Shown here: piece after piece, positions 24,003 through 35,180 of the stretch | Numbering within the stretch: position 1 is the first letter of the stretch | Layout: every line of letters starts with the position of its first letter | Translations under genes and position numbers: made by a program | Assembly (NCBI GenBank): GCA_034189125.1 | Contig: JAXHVB010000112.1 | Coordinates: 1 to 44,839 of the forward strand | Length of the DNA: 44,839 bases | Direction: 5' to 3' | Origin: UBA5862 sp002408105 | GTDB taxonomy: Bacteria; Pseudomonadota; Gammaproteobacteria; Pseudomonadales; UBA5862 | Notes under the pieces: model-generated | Databases searched by the model: none | Told to the model about the DNA's origin: nothing | Seen by the model: only the letters and a program-made list of their open reading frames with translations

Positions 24003-24824
24003 TCAGTGTACCCGGCGCTCAAGTTGCATATCGTTCAGTATCCGGGTCGAAATCTCCTCGACTGAGTAGTGGGTCGTGTCAATCACTGGTACACCAAAGC
24101 GGCGAAACATGGCCTCGGCATTGCGGAGCTCTTCTTCACATTGGCGAAGCGACGCATATTGACTCCCGGGGCGGCGTTCAGTGCGAATGGCAGCCAAGTG
24201 GTCCGGCTCAATGGTAAGGCCATACAGTTTGGTGCGCTGGTTTTTTAAGGGCTCTGGCAGGACCAACTCTTGCAGATCGTCTTCTGTAATGGGGTAGTTG
24301 GCGGCTTTGATCCCGAACTGCATGCCGAGATAAAGGCAGGTGGGAGTTTTCCCGCAACGTGACACACCGACCAGGATCACGTCGGCCGCGTCATAATCGC
24401 GCACCCGAGCGCCGTCGTCGTTTTCCAGAGCAAAGTGCACCGCGTTGATGCGCACTTGGTAGTGGATGTCCTGAGCGATCGATTGGTGTTTGCCCACTTG
24501 CAGCGAAGAAGGTGTTGCCAGCTCTTGTTCAAGGGGTGTCAGGAACGTGGATAGAACATCCACATGGAAGCTTTGCGAAGCAAAAATGGTCTCACGGACC
24601 TCAGCATTGACGATGGTGCTGATCACCAGTGGTTGGGCGTCGGTGAGCGCTGCAGCGGCGTCGATCCGCGCCCTCAGCCTTTGGGCCTTTTCGACGGTAT
24701 CGACATAAGGCACAGTGGTGTACTGAAAATCGATCGCGTAGGCAAAATGAGAGAGCAGGGCACGGCCCACAGTTTCCGCGGTGATGCCGGTGCCATCGGA
24801 GACAATGAAGACTGTTCGTTTCAT
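24003..24824 (-). CDS. ppsR: PEP synthase regulatory protein (kinase/pyrophosphorylase)
   Basis: PpsR switches PEP synthase off by ADP-dependent phosphorylation of a threonine and on by phosphate-dependent removal. The 273-residue protein begins MKRTVFIVSDGTGITAE, as in E. coli PpsR (277 residues), and has the P-loop GVSRCGKT at 153-160. The ATG at 24824 is used; an upstream extension of the frame lacks family similarity and sits in the shared control region. It diverges from ppsA, its target, 104 bases away, the classic arrangement. Confidence 0.94.
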   Translation of the reverse strand: MKRTVFIVSDGTGITAETVGRALLSHFAYAIDFQYTTVPYVDTVEKAQRLRARIDAAAALTDAQPLVISTIVNAEVRETIFASQSFHVDVLSTFLTPLEQELATPSSLQVGKHQSIAQDIHYQVRINAVHFALENDDGARVRDYDAADVILVGVSRCGKTPTCLYLGMQFGIKAANYPITEDDLQELVLPEPLKNQRTKLYGLTIEPDHLAAIRTERRPGSQYASLRQCEEELRNAEAMFRRFGVPVIDTTHYSVEEISTRILNDMQLERRVH

Positions 24825-24928
24825 GGGTGCTCGCCTATCGTTAAGAAGCCCGCTGCTGCCACTCAGGCTTGGTTTGTCGCCGGAATGGTTCGATAATCCA
24901 CTCAAGATTTTCAAACTAACATATTGAA

Positions 24929-27325
<2,397 letters not shown>

Positions 27326-27337
27326 GGATTCTTAACG

Positions 27338-27610
27338 GTGAACATGGGTTCTCGTCTCGCTGAGGACCGGTCCGACTGGCCCTCGCCTGATCACAGCATC
27401 GACGCTTCAGGCCTGTACTGTCCGGAACCAGTGATGCGGCTTCAGCACAAGATGCGTGCATTGGTTCCGGGCGAGACCCTGGAAGTGGTCGCAACCGACC
27501 CCTCCACTGAGCGGGACATTCCCAAGTTCTGCCAGTTCCTGAACCATGAGCTGTTGCGCACCGCACAGGTCGACGGGCGCTACCATTACCTGTTGAGAAA
27601 GGGCAGGTAA
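27338..27610 (+). CDS. TusA/YedF-family sulfur carrier protein
   Basis: The 90-residue protein has the SirA/TusA fold, whose members carry sulfur as a persulfide on the cysteine of a CPxP motif. Here it reads GLYCPEPVMRLQHKMR with C28. The start is a GTG at 27338 with GAGGA nine bases upstream, the site overlapping the stop of ppsA; an ATG two codons later would leave too long a spacing. TusA proper feeds tRNA thiolation, while other members serve molybdenum enzymes or unknown tasks. With an N-terminal extension of about 20 residues compared with TusA, this could be either. It looks cotranscribed with ppsA. Confidence 0.85.
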   Translation: MNMGSRLAEDRSDWPSPDHSIDASGLYCPEPVMRLQHKMRALVPGETLEVVATDPSTERDIPKFCQFLNHELLRTAQVDGRYHYLLRKGR

Positions 27611-27711
27611 CCCGCCCGGTTCAGCGCCCCCGGGCGACGTCCGATCTATACTGAAGCCCACAGCGCGCCCGTCCGCGCCTCACGAATTGGGTGTTCAAGT
27701 GCCGAGACTCC

Positions 27712-28830
27712 ATGCGCATCTACATTGATGGCGGGGCCAGTGCTGTCGCGGATTGGGCCGCGCAGACCCTCGCGGCGGTCGGCCACGAACTGGTGCAGGC
27801 ACCAGCGCCTGCGCCCCAGGCTTTCGATCTGCAGATCGTGTTCAACGTCGCCCAGCTATCGGGACCGGATGCCCCCCAACGGGACCCGACTGCGCCGCCG
27901 AGCCTACTCCTGGTGGACCGCCAGCAACTCCCGGTTGCTGCCGACGCACTCCGTGCCGCGGCTGACTGTCTTGTGTTGCCGGCAGCGAGTGAGTCGCTGA
28001 TTGCACGGGTCGATCGATTGGCTGCCCTGGCCAACGAGCGGCGCCGATTGGATGAGGCAGAGCAGCGCATTCATCGATTCCGCCTGAGTCAGGACAAAGA
28101 TCACGCGGCCATACACCACGTCTTTTCGAACGCCATGCGGGAGAGTTGGCTGGATTGCTCCCTGCTGCGTCACCACCTTGCGCCGATGTCGCGCTTCAAT
28201 GGTGATTTGTTGCTGGTTGCACCAGGGCCCAGTGGTGGTGTGTACCTGATGCTGGGTGATTTCACCGGCCATGGCTTGGGCGCTGCGATTGGCTCGTTGC
28301 CCACTTCACGGGCATTTTTCGCAATGGCCCGCAAGGCATGTTCGGTCGCTGAAATGGCACGGGAAATCAACCTCACGTTGATACAACTGCTGCCAGTTGA
28401 CATGTTTCTTTGCGCGAGCCTGGTTCAACTGCACCCAAAAGGCGACCAATTGATCAGTTGGAATGGTGGTTTGCATGCTGGCCAAATCTACAGCCAGGAA
28501 GGTCAACTGCAAGTCGAGCTCCCCGCGGACAAACTGGCGCTCGGCATTCTGCCTGACGCAGCCTTTGACGACCGCGTTCACCGCCAGCGCCTCACGCCGG
28601 ACAGCTTGCTGTACCTCTACACGGACGGCTTGAGTGAAGCCACAAACGCGTCCGGTGAGCTGTTCGGAGAGGAGCGTGTTCGCCGGTCCCTCGCCAAGCA
28701 GGCGCGTGCACGTGAAGGCAGCGGGCTGCACGAAGTGATTGCAGCGGTCGACGCTTTTCGCCATGGCGCACCAGAAGACGACCTCTCGATTGTCGAACTG
28801 CGCTGCGCTCCCTGTCCGTCCCAGCGCTGA
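27712..28830 (+). CDS. SpoIIE-type PP2C serine phosphatase with N-terminal receiver-like domain
   Basis: The 372-residue protein has a C-terminal SpoIIE/RsbU phosphatase domain (about 160-365). The metal-binding aspartates appear in NGDLLLVAPG (D165), MLGDFTGHGLGAAI (D183), YLYTDGLSEATN and DDLSIVEL. The first 105 residues look like a CheY-type receiver in secondary structure, but the phospho-accepting aspartate and the acidic cluster are not evident, so it is probably a pseudo-receiver. A helix (105-130) joins the two. Such phosphatases usually act on an anti-sigma antagonist, but none is encoded nearby. The start could be the GTG at 27691 or the ATG used here; both have weak ribosome sites. 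Confidence 0.82.
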   Translation: MRIYIDGGASAVADWAAQTLAAVGHELVQAPAPAPQAFDLQIVFNVAQLSGPDAPQRDPTAPPSLLLVDRQQLPVAADALRAAADCLVLPAASESLIARVDRLAALANERRRLDEAEQRIHRFRLSQDKDHAAIHHVFSNAMRESWLDCSLLRHHLAPMSRFNGDLLLVAPGPSGGVYLMLGDFTGHGLGAAIGSLPTSRAFFAMARKACSVAEMAREINLTLIQLLPVDMFLCASLVQLHPKGDQLISWNGGLHAGQIYSQEGQLQVELPADKLALGILPDAAFDDRVHRQRLTPDSLLYLYTDGLSEATNASGELFGEERVRRSLAKQARAREGSGLHEVIAAVDAFRHGAPEDDLSIVELRCAPCPSQR

Positions 28831-28921
28831 TTCGGGTCTTCACACGCCCGCAAGCGATGAAATCAAGCCCCTGAATGGCTATCATGCCCGTCTGAACAGG
28901 TTCGGCAGCTGAGGATGTGCA

Positions 28922-29788
28922 GTGGGCGGCGACGGTGCCGTTGAGGTTTGGTTCGCGGTCAACGGCTTGCGCATTGCTGCGAAGTCTTGGGGGCGCCCCG
29001 GGAACACCCCCGTGCTGGCACTGCATGGCTGGCTGGACAACGCGGCCAGTTTCGATCTGATTGCGCCGCAGCTGCCGGACTGCCAGATCGTGGCGGTGGA
29101 CCTGCCGGGCCATGGGCGGTCCAGCCACCGTCCCGATCGCTGGCGAATGCACATCTGGGACGACGTGCACGAACTGCGGGCCATCGTCGATGAACTTGGT
29201 TGGGAGCGGTTCGCGCTCATTGGCCACTCCCGCGGCGCCGGCATCGCGACCCTGTTTGCAGGCACTTTCCCAGAGCGGGTGTGTGCGTTGGGATTGATCG
29301 AAGGCCTCTGGCCAATGACCACAAATCCGGAAGAGGCCCCCAACACCCTGGCCAGCTCCATCCACACCGACCTCAATCCCGCCGCGAAGGCCTTGCCGGT
29401 CTATGCCAGCCACGCCGCAGCGATTGAAGCACGCAGCCGCGCCGTCGGCTCGATTTCTCTGTCCGCGGCCGAGGTGTTGGTTGCCCGGGGGCTTCGGCAA
29501 GTGAAAGGCGGTTACACTTGGTCCACCGACCCGCGTCTTCGGCAAGGCTCGCCCATGCGCCTGTCCGAGGCGCATGGGCAGGCATTCGCCCGCGCAGTCA
29601 AGGCACCCGTGTGTGCGGTGCTGTCTGAGGATGGAGTGATTGCCGGGGCAGCCGACGTTGGTGAGCGCCTGGCGGTCTACCCACATCTTGAGTGCCATCG
29701 GCTGACCGGCAACCACCATGTGCACCTTGAAGCTGATACAGCACCTGCGGTGGCAGCGGCTCTGCGGCCGTTCTTGACGGGGCACTGA
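28922..29788 (+). CDS. Alpha/beta hydrolase
   Basis: The 288-residue protein has the alpha/beta hydrolase fold: the oxyanion strand VLALHGWLDNAASF, then DLPGHGRS, the nucleophile elbow GHSRG with S103, and a late histidine in NHHVHLEAD. The wording resembles serine hydrolases of the MhpC/BioH-like esterase group. The start is a GTG at 28922 with GAGG seven bases upstream. It sits 91 bases after the phosphatase gene and 54 before rraA, all in the same direction, but the functions do not obviously connect. The substrate is unknown. Confidence 0.88.
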   Translation: MGGDGAVEVWFAVNGLRIAAKSWGRPGNTPVLALHGWLDNAASFDLIAPQLPDCQIVAVDLPGHGRSSHRPDRWRMHIWDDVHELRAIVDELGWERFALIGHSRGAGIATLFAGTFPERVCALGLIEGLWPMTTNPEEAPNTLASSIHTDLNPAAKALPVYASHAAAIEARSRAVGSISLSAAEVLVARGLRQVKGGYTWSTDPRLRQGSPMRLSEAHGQAFARAVKAPVCAVLSEDGVIAGAADVGERLAVYPHLECHRLTGNHHVHLEADTAPAVAAALRPFLTGH

Positions 29789-29842
29789 GGTGTTCGCAAC
29801 TTTCCCCCGGTTACCCAACCCCCCCCAACGGAGTCCTGAGCC

Positions 29843-30325
29843 ATGCACATCGTCACCCCTGACCTCTGTGATGAACACGCTGATCAACTGCAAGTCCTCG
29901 AGCCGATGCTCGGCAATTTTGGTGGCCGCAGTGCGTTCGGTGGTGAGATCGTCACCGTCAAGTGTTTCGAGGACAATTCACTGGTCAAATCCCAGGTGGA
30001 TGAGCCCGGTGTGGGAAAAGTGCTGGTGGTGGACGGAGGCGGCTCCCTGCGCCGTGCCTTGCTGGGCGACAACCTCGCCGAGCAAGCGGCGAAAAATGGT
30101 TGGCAAGGTCTCATCATCTATGGGTGCATTCGTGACGTAGACGTGATCGCCGAAACCGAACTCGGCGTCATGGCCATTGCCACCCATCCGATGAAAACCG
30201 AAAAGCGTGGCATCGGGGATCTGAACGTGCCGGTCACCTTTGGGGGGGTGACATTCGTTCCCGGACATTTTGTCTACGCAGACAACAATGGCGTGGTCGT
30301 GGCGGCGAACAACCTATTCGCATGA
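29843..30325 (+). CDS. rraA: RraA family protein (RNase E inhibitor-like)
   Basis: In E. coli RraA binds RNase E and lowers its activity on many mRNAs; relatives of the same fold are HMG/CHA aldolases. The 160-residue protein (E. coli 161) begins with MHIVTPDLCDEH and has the GGRSAFGGEIVTVKC, VDGGGSLRRALLGDNLA, GLIIYGCIRDV and YADNNGVVV stretches. The G-x-L and RD residues of the aldolase active site are present, so aldolase activity cannot be excluded. GGAG lies nine bases before the ATG. It precedes a short-chain dehydrogenase by 57 bases. Confidence 0.9.
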   Translation: MHIVTPDLCDEHADQLQVLEPMLGNFGGRSAFGGEIVTVKCFEDNSLVKSQVDEPGVGKVLVVDGGGSLRRALLGDNLAEQAAKNGWQGLIIYGCIRDVDVIAETELGVMAIATHPMKTEKRGIGDLNVPVTFGGVTFVPGHFVYADNNGVVVAANNLFA

Positions 30326-30382
30326 ACACGCTGATCGCTGAGTGTTTTCCAAACTGACATAACCATAAAACGAGGGGTTCTG

Positions 30383-31147
30383 ATGAATTTTTCCAATCAA
30401 GTCTGTGTCGTTACTGGAGGCAGCGGGGGAATCGGTCGCGTGGCGGCCAAGCAATTCGTGGAAGCGGGTGGCAAGGTCATGCTGGTTGATCTGGATGAAG
30501 CCGCGCTCAAGGATGTGGTGGCCGAGCTGGGAGAGGAAAACGCCACCTGCTTTGCCGCCGACGTCACCGATGAGGCCCAGGTACAGGCCTATGTGCAGGC
30601 CACCCTTGATCGCTTTGGCCGCATCGATTGCTTCCTCAACAACGCGGGCATCGAGGGGCGGGTCGCACCGATCGTTGACTATCCAGTCGAGGAGTTTGAC
30701 CGTGTCATTGCGGTGAATGTGCGGGGCGTGTGGCTGGGGTTGAAGTACGTCATGCCTGTGATGGCCAAAGCCGGTGGTGGATCGATCGTCATTACCTCTT
30801 CAACCGCAGGGATTAAAGGCGGCCCCGGGCTTTCACCCTATGTCACCAGCAAACATGCGGTGATCGGCATGATGCGCAGCGCCTCGCGCGAAGGCGCTGC
30901 AAACAATGTGCGGGTGAACACCGTCAACCCTTCTCCGACCGAGACGCGCATGATGCGCTCGCTCGAAGCCGGCATCCTCCCCGACCAACCGGAACAAGCG
31001 AAACAGGCCATGGCCGCATCCATACCGCTTGGCCGCTACGCCGAGCCGGAGGATGTTGCCAACCTCATGCTGTTCCTCTGCAGTGGCGAGGCGAGCTTTC
31101 TGACCGGCGGCGTGTACATGGTAGACGGAGGCACCTCGGCCACCTGA
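30383..31147 (+). CDS. Short-chain dehydrogenase/reductase
   Basis: The 254-residue classical SDR has the cofactor motif TGGSGGIG near residue 11, NNAGIEG in the middle, catalytic serine in ITSSTAG and the YVTSK pair. An aspartate follows strand 2 (LVDLDEA), which favours NAD over NADP. The C-terminal LTGGVYMVDGG is typical. A GAGGGG ribosome site is five bases before the ATG. It could oxidise a hydroxyacyl-CoA or an unrelated alcohol; neither neighbour points to a pathway. It converges with the efflux operon, the stops being six bases apart. Confidence 0.9.
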   Translation: MNFSNQVCVVTGGSGGIGRVAAKQFVEAGGKVMLVDLDEAALKDVVAELGEENATCFAADVTDEAQVQAYVQATLDRFGRIDCFLNNAGIEGRVAPIVDYPVEEFDRVIAVNVRGVWLGLKYVMPVMAKAGGGSIVITSSTAGIKGGPGLSPYVTSKHAVIGMMRSASREGAANNVRVNTVNPSPTETRMMRSLEAGILPDQPEQAKQAMAASIPLGRYAEPEDVANLMLFLCSGEASFLTGGVYMVDGGTSAT

Positions 31148-31152
31148 CTCGC

Positions 31153-32784
31153 TTAGGTGGCTGAGGTCGGCACGGAAGCTGGCCCGCCTTCTCCTGGCTG
31201 CGACGGTGGAGCGGGGCGCAGTTCCTTGCGGTTGCGCCGTCCACTCACCACATAGCCGAGTACCGCTGCCGGTACGAGCCCCAGTAGAAACACCAAACCC
31301 ACTACGATGAAGGCGTCGCGGAACGAGAACAGCGACGCCTTGGCGGCGATCACTTGGGAGAGGAACTGCCGCGCGCTGGCCGCCTGGGCAATTTCGCCAA
31401 GCCCCGCTCGGGCGAACAACTGGTGCATGGTGGCCAGGATCTGCTGGGTTGTGGCGTTGTCCGGCACCTGGGTTGCAGCCAGTTTGTCCGCATGAAAAGC
31501 GGTGCGCTGCCCCAGGTAGACCGCCAGCAGGTTGACCCCGAATGCCCCGCCCAGTTGGCGCGTGAAGTTGATCGCACCACTGCCTTGGTTCATCAGGCTG
31601 TTGGGCAGGGCATTCATCGCACCCACACTGACCGACGGCATGATCAGGGTGAGTCCAACCCGGCCGAGTAGGATCAACATGGCCAGCGTCCAGAAGTTGG
31701 TGTCCACGTCGATGTCAAAAAGGGCCAAGGTGGCGAGGGCAAAGATGGTAAAGCCCAACATGATCGCCCAGTGCGGGGAAAACCGATCGGAAAGCCGGCC
31801 TGCCGGTAGGAAGAGCGCCCCCATCACAAGGCCGGCAGGCATCAATAATACGCCGGACAGGGTGGGCGTGTAGCCGAGCTGCAGCTGCACGAACAGCGGG
31901 ATCAGGTAGGTCGAACCGAACAGGCCCGCTCCAAAGATGAACGCGACCCCAGCCGCCGCCGCGAAACCTGGGTAGGCGTAGACACGCAGCTGCAAGAGTG
32001 GCCTCGGGTTGTACAGTTCCCAGGCCAGAAAGGCGCAGGCCGAGGTGCCGGCGATCGCGAAATACCCAAGGATGGTGTCGGAGTGCCAGCCGAGCTTTTG
32101 TCCGTTCGAAAATCCGGTCAGTACGGTCAGCAGAAACACCGATAGCAGCACGAAGCCAATCCAGTCGAAGCGTTGAATCGGCCCCTCCTCTTCCCGGTCA
32201 GGTAGGAAGGCAAGGGCAGGGACGATCGCCAATGAGCCCACCAGTGGGGCGATGAAAAACACCGCACGCCAATTGAATTCATCGACCAGAATGCCGCCCA
32301 GGGTCGGCCCAAAGGCGGGTGCCATGATGACCCCGATCCCGAAGTACCCCATCGCGTTGCCCCGCTGGTCCGGCGGAAAAACGCGAAACATGATCAACAT
32401 CGCCAAGGGCTGGATCAGTCCCGCGGCGCCGCCCTGCAAGGCCCGTGCGAGGATGAGCACATTGATGTCGTTGCCGAGCCCACCCAGAACGGAGGCGCCG
32501 ATGAACAGCAACATGGCCCCCACGTAAGTGGACCTTGGCCCGAAGGACTGCACGCACCAGGCGTTCGCGAGCATGGTGGCGGTGTTGGCGGCGAGGAACG
32601 CGGTCGACATCCATTGACCCATGTCCTGGCCGACACCAAAGGCGCCCATGATGTCCGGGATGGCGACATTGACGATGGTGGTCGAGAGCGCGGTGGTCAG
32701 GGTACCGAGGATAACGACCGCCGTGGCGAGCCAGCGGTAGGACGGGCCATACTGATCGAACAGGTCATCAATGGTCCGAGACAT
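31153..32784 (-). CDS. DHA2-family MFS efflux pump (EmrB-like)
   Basis: The 543-residue inner-membrane protein has 14 predicted hydrophobic segments, the mark of the DHA2 drug:proton antiporter family (EmrB/QacA). Visible family segments include TTIVNVAIPDIMGAFG in the first helix, WMSTAFLAANTA, and the motif around GAAGLIQPLAMLIMFRVFP. The ATG at 32784 is chosen over a TTG at 32799; it overlaps the end of the HlyD-type gene by 17 bases. It works with the membrane-fusion protein upstream and presumably a TolC-like channel encoded elsewhere. Substrate unknown, likely hydrophobic toxins. Confidence 0.92.
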   Translation of the reverse strand: MSRTIDDLFDQYGPSYRWLATAVVILGTLTTALSTTIVNVAIPDIMGAFGVGQDMGQWMSTAFLAANTATMLANAWCVQSFGPRSTYVGAMLLFIGASVLGGLGNDINVLILARALQGGAAGLIQPLAMLIMFRVFPPDQRGNAMGYFGIGVIMAPAFGPTLGGILVDEFNWRAVFFIAPLVGSLAIVPALAFLPDREEEGPIQRFDWIGFVLLSVFLLTVLTGFSNGQKLGWHSDTILGYFAIAGTSACAFLAWELYNPRPLLQLRVYAYPGFAAAAGVAFIFGAGLFGSTYLIPLFVQLQLGYTPTLSGVLLMPAGLVMGALFLPAGRLSDRFSPHWAIMLGFTIFALATLALFDIDVDTNFWTLAMLILLGRVGLTLIMPSVSVGAMNALPNSLMNQGSGAINFTRQLGGAFGVNLLAVYLGQRTAFHADKLAATQVPDNATTQQILATMHQLFARAGLGEIAQAASARQFLSQVIAAKASLFSFRDAFIVVGLVFLLGLVPAAVLGYVVSGRRNRKELRPAPPSQPGEGGPASVPTSAT

Positions 32785-33919
32785 TGATGTCCACTTCAAC
32801 CATCATGCCGGGTTTGAGCACGCCGGAAGCGGCGTCCACAGTGATTTTCACGGGCAAGCGCTGGGTGATTTTGGTGAAGTTTCCGCTCGGGTTCGGGCTC
32901 GGGATCAGCGCAAACTGGCTGGTGGTCGAGGTGCCGACACGAACCACAGTCCCGGAAAACTGTTGGCCACCGTAGGCATCAACGGTAACGATCACCGATT
33001 GGCCGACCCGGACCTGATCGATCTCTGTTTCCTTGATGTTCGCGCTGACCCAGACATCCTCGGGATCATGCAGCAGTGCCAGCCGTTGGCCGGGCGAGAC
33101 GTACTCACCCGGGTTTACGAATGTTTGGTCAATGACTCCGCTGATGGGCGCTCGAATGGTGCGGTCAGCGAGGTCTTTGGCCTGTCGATCACGCTGCAAA
33201 ATCAGGCTCTCGCGCCTCAGCCGCAGGCCATCCAGTTGGCGTTCGATGACTTCAATCTGCCGCGCATTGACTTGTGCTTCGTTGCGCTCTGAGCGCGCGG
33301 CAACCACCTGTGCCTCGGAGCGCCGCAGTGCTTCCACTGCCTGCTGATATTCGGTGCGTGCCTGCTCCAGGCTTCTCGCTGGGATCAGTTTTTGGGCGGC
33401 CAGCGAACCTGCGCGATCGAGGTCATCCTCGGCCTGTTGGCGTTGTAGTTCGCTGTCTTGCGCAGCGGCTTGGGCGGCAGTCAGCTGCGCCTCGGCAGTG
33501 GCCAGCCGGCTTTGTAGCTGGCCTTCCATCACCGATTCAGTGGTCTGCAGTTCGCTGATTTGAGCTTCGACGCGGCGAATGTCGACTTCCAGTTCCTCCA
33601 GCAGCAGCTTGGCCTGGCTGTCCTCCAGGCGAGCCAACACGTCGCCTTCGGAAACCTGCATGCCCTCTTCCAGAGGAAAGTAGGACAAGCGCCCGGGCAA
33701 CTCGCTGCTGATCAGGTACATTGAGGAGGCGACCCGGGCATCGACCTCATACACATGGGTCAGCCGGTGGGCAATCCAGCGTCCGCCGACCACCAACACC
33801 AGCAACAGCAACGCTCCGGCAAGCGAAAGCCTGACTGGGGTGAACCAGCGGTTCTTTGTCTTTGAGCGCAGTTCTGTAGAGGAGGTTTCGCTGAGAGGGG
33901 GGTCCACCGGTGCGTTCAT
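32768..33919 (-). CDS. HlyD-family membrane fusion protein (EmrA-like)
   Basis: The 383-residue periplasmic adaptor links the inner-membrane pump to an outer-membrane channel. It has a short cytoplasmic tail, one transmembrane segment (about 30-50, LSLAGALLLLVLVVGG), a biotinyl/lipoyl-like region, a long coiled-coil hairpin (about 105-230) and a beta-barrel with the family piece TIRAPISGVIDQTFVNPGEYV. The start overlaps the stop of the marR gene as ATGA, and its own end overlaps the pump gene, so all three are translationally linked. Confidence 0.92.
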   Translation of the reverse strand: MNAPVDPPLSETSSTELRSKTKNRWFTPVRLSLAGALLLLVLVVGGRWIAHRLTHVYEVDARVASSMYLISSELPGRLSYFPLEEGMQVSEGDVLARLEDSQAKLLLEELEVDIRRVEAQISELQTTESVMEGQLQSRLATAEAQLTAAQAAAQDSELQRQQAEDDLDRAGSLAAQKLIPARSLEQARTEYQQAVEALRRSEAQVVAARSERNEAQVNARQIEVIERQLDGLRLRRESLILQRDRQAKDLADRTIRAPISGVIDQTFVNPGEYVSPGQRLALLHDPEDVWVSANIKETEIDQVRVGQSVIVTVDAYGGQQFSGTVVRVGTSTTSQFALIPSPNPSGNFTKITQRLPVKITVDAASGVLKPGMMVEVDINVSDH

Positions 33920-34362
33920 GGCTTTTGCTGGGGTAGGGATTCGACGGATTCTTTGATGTGGCGGAAGACCTGGATGCAGTCCTGCAGCAGCTTGGTGTTT
34001 ACATTGCCAAGCAATTCCCGCCGCAGTTGATCCGCGATGGCTTCGGCCTGCTGCAGTACCGGCAACGCAGGTGCCTCAAGCACCAAAATGTTGCAGCGCC
34101 GGTCCTCTGGGTGTGGTTGGCGCTGAACCCAGCCGTCGGATTCCAGCCGGTCGAGCAGCGGGACAAGCGTGGCGCCTTCGACCCCAATGCGGGAAGCCAG
34201 TTGTCCTTGAGTCAGCGGGGTCGCGGACCGGTTGATGTGCGCCAACACACGCCACTGCGCTTGGCTGAGCCCGGTTTCACGGATGCGGTGGCCTAGGTGC
34301 TGGCGCCACAGTGCAGCGCTCTCGACCATGAGATCGACAAACTCATTGATTGCTTGTGGCAT
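33916..34362 (-). CDS. MarR-family transcriptional regulator
   Basis: The 148-residue protein has the MarR winged helix-turn-helix: GLSQAQWRVLAHINRSATPLTQGQLASRIGVEGATLVPLLDRLESDGWVQR is split over about residues 30-80 with the recognition helix around 58-68, and the wing motif EDRRCNILVL follows. It probably represses the efflux operon it heads until a ligand binds. A near-perfect SlyA-type operator lies 29 bases before its start and covers the -10 box, pointing to autoregulation. The SlyA or HucR branch is likely. Confidence 0.92.
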   Translation of the reverse strand: MPQAINEFVDLMVESAALWRQHLGHRIRETGLSQAQWRVLAHINRSATPLTQGQLASRIGVEGATLVPLLDRLESDGWVQRQPHPEDRRCNILVLEAPALPVLQQAEAIADQLRRELLGNVNTKLLQDCIQVFRHIKESVESLPQQKP

Positions 34363-34390
34363 GCAGTACTAATTGATTGTAACCGAATTA

Positions 34391-34424
34391 TTAGCATTCT
34401 AACCATTCGCGCCTGCACATACAA
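34391..34424 (-). promoter_or_regulatory. Promoter and candidate MarR operator of the efflux operon
   Basis: On the minus strand TTGTAT (34424-34419) and TAGAAT (34401-34396) are 17 bases apart. The -10 lies within TTAGAATGCTAA (34402-34391), whose arms TTAG and CTAA match the SlyA consensus TTAGCAAGCTAA. A regulator bound here would block RNA polymerase. Confidence reflects the good palindrome and a fair -35. Confidence 0.6.
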
Positions 34425-34443
34425 TGCAGGGGGCGGAACCCAC

Positions 34444-34473
34444 AAAAAAAGGCCTCCGAGGAGGCCTTTTTTT
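34444..34473. terminator. Bidirectional intrinsic terminator
   Basis: GGCCTCC and GGAGGCC (34451-34457 and 34460-34466) with a GA loop are flanked by seven A on the left and seven T on the right. It terminates transcripts of the VPxP-CTERM gene on the minus strand and insulates the efflux operon promoter, and could work in both directions. Confidence 0.9.
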
Positions 34474-34484
34474 CGTGCTGAGGG

Positions 34485-35126
34485 TCAGCTGCGCTTGCGA
34501 AGTTTGATGCCCCCGAGGGCCAGCGCGCTCGCAAAGAGGTATAGAGCGCCGGGGACCGGCACGGTGGAGACCGTATCGACGATGACCTCGTCCAGGGTCA
34601 CACCGAAGGGAACAAACAACTCGATCAGTTCGTAATCTGGATTCGGGTAAACGACCCAGTCTTCGTAAAAATAGGCCAGCGTGTCGCTTGGGTCTTCGTC
34701 ATCAACGACGTGGTCGACAAGGATGCCGGGCACTGTGCCCGCGGGGTCATCCACCCCAGTGACGCCCACCACCAAGGGGTCGAGCCCCGAGGATCCTGGC
34801 TCATAAGTCACCTGGATGCGCAGCTTTTTCAGCGGCAGCGGGTCAACAAAATTGGGGATAAAGATCTCGAGCACAGTGCCGGTGGCGCCAATCGCCGGGG
34901 TGATGTCGGTCACGGTTGGCCCACCCGGCGCCTCGAACAGCGGGTAGGGGCTGTCGGCATCCCACTCGAAATCGTCAGGAATCAGCGTGCCGCTTGAGTC
35001 AGCGAAAAAAAACGCCACCGTATAGTTTTCGGTGCCATAGTAGTCTGGGGCGTGGGTGTCGTAGCTGTGGGCGGGGCCGATCCACATGGCCAGTGCTGCT
35101 GCGGCGCTCATTTGCTTCAGGTTCAT
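34485..35126 (-). CDS. Secreted protein with VPxP-type (PEP-CTERM-like) sorting signal
   Basis: The 213-residue protein has an N-terminal signal peptide (hydrophobic stretch to about residue 21, with cleavage plausible at AHS) and a C-terminal tripartite tail: VPVPGALYLF, a hydrophobic helix and the basic KLRKRS. This is the VPLPA/PEP-CTERM class of exosortase substrates, which are cut and anchored or exported with exopolysaccharide. The body is acidic (rich in D and E) and beta-like. The ATG at 35126 is preferred to the GTG just before it, with AAGGAGA upstream. No exosortase or polysaccharide gene lies in the window. Function of the mature domain is unknown. Confidence 0.85.
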   Translation of the reverse strand: MNLKQMSAAAALAMWIGPAHSYDTHAPDYYGTENYTVAFFFADSSGTLIPDDFEWDADSPYPLFEAPGGPTVTDITPAIGATGTVLEIFIPNFVDPLPLKKLRIQVTYEPGSSGLDPLVVGVTGVDDPAGTVPGILVDHVVDDEDPSDTLAYFYEDWVVYPNPDYELIELFVPFGVTLDEVIVDTVSTVPVPGALYLFASALALGGIKLRKRS

Positions 35127-35180
35127 CACTCTCTCCTTGCATTCTGGCGTTCGCCCTCGAGGTGCCGAGAGCAGGAAGAA

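Noticed and set aside
27613..27636. CGCCCGG/CCGGGCG inverted repeat after the TusA-like gene
   Set aside because: Seven pairs with a ten-base loop and no T-run; expected by chance in such GC-rich DNA.
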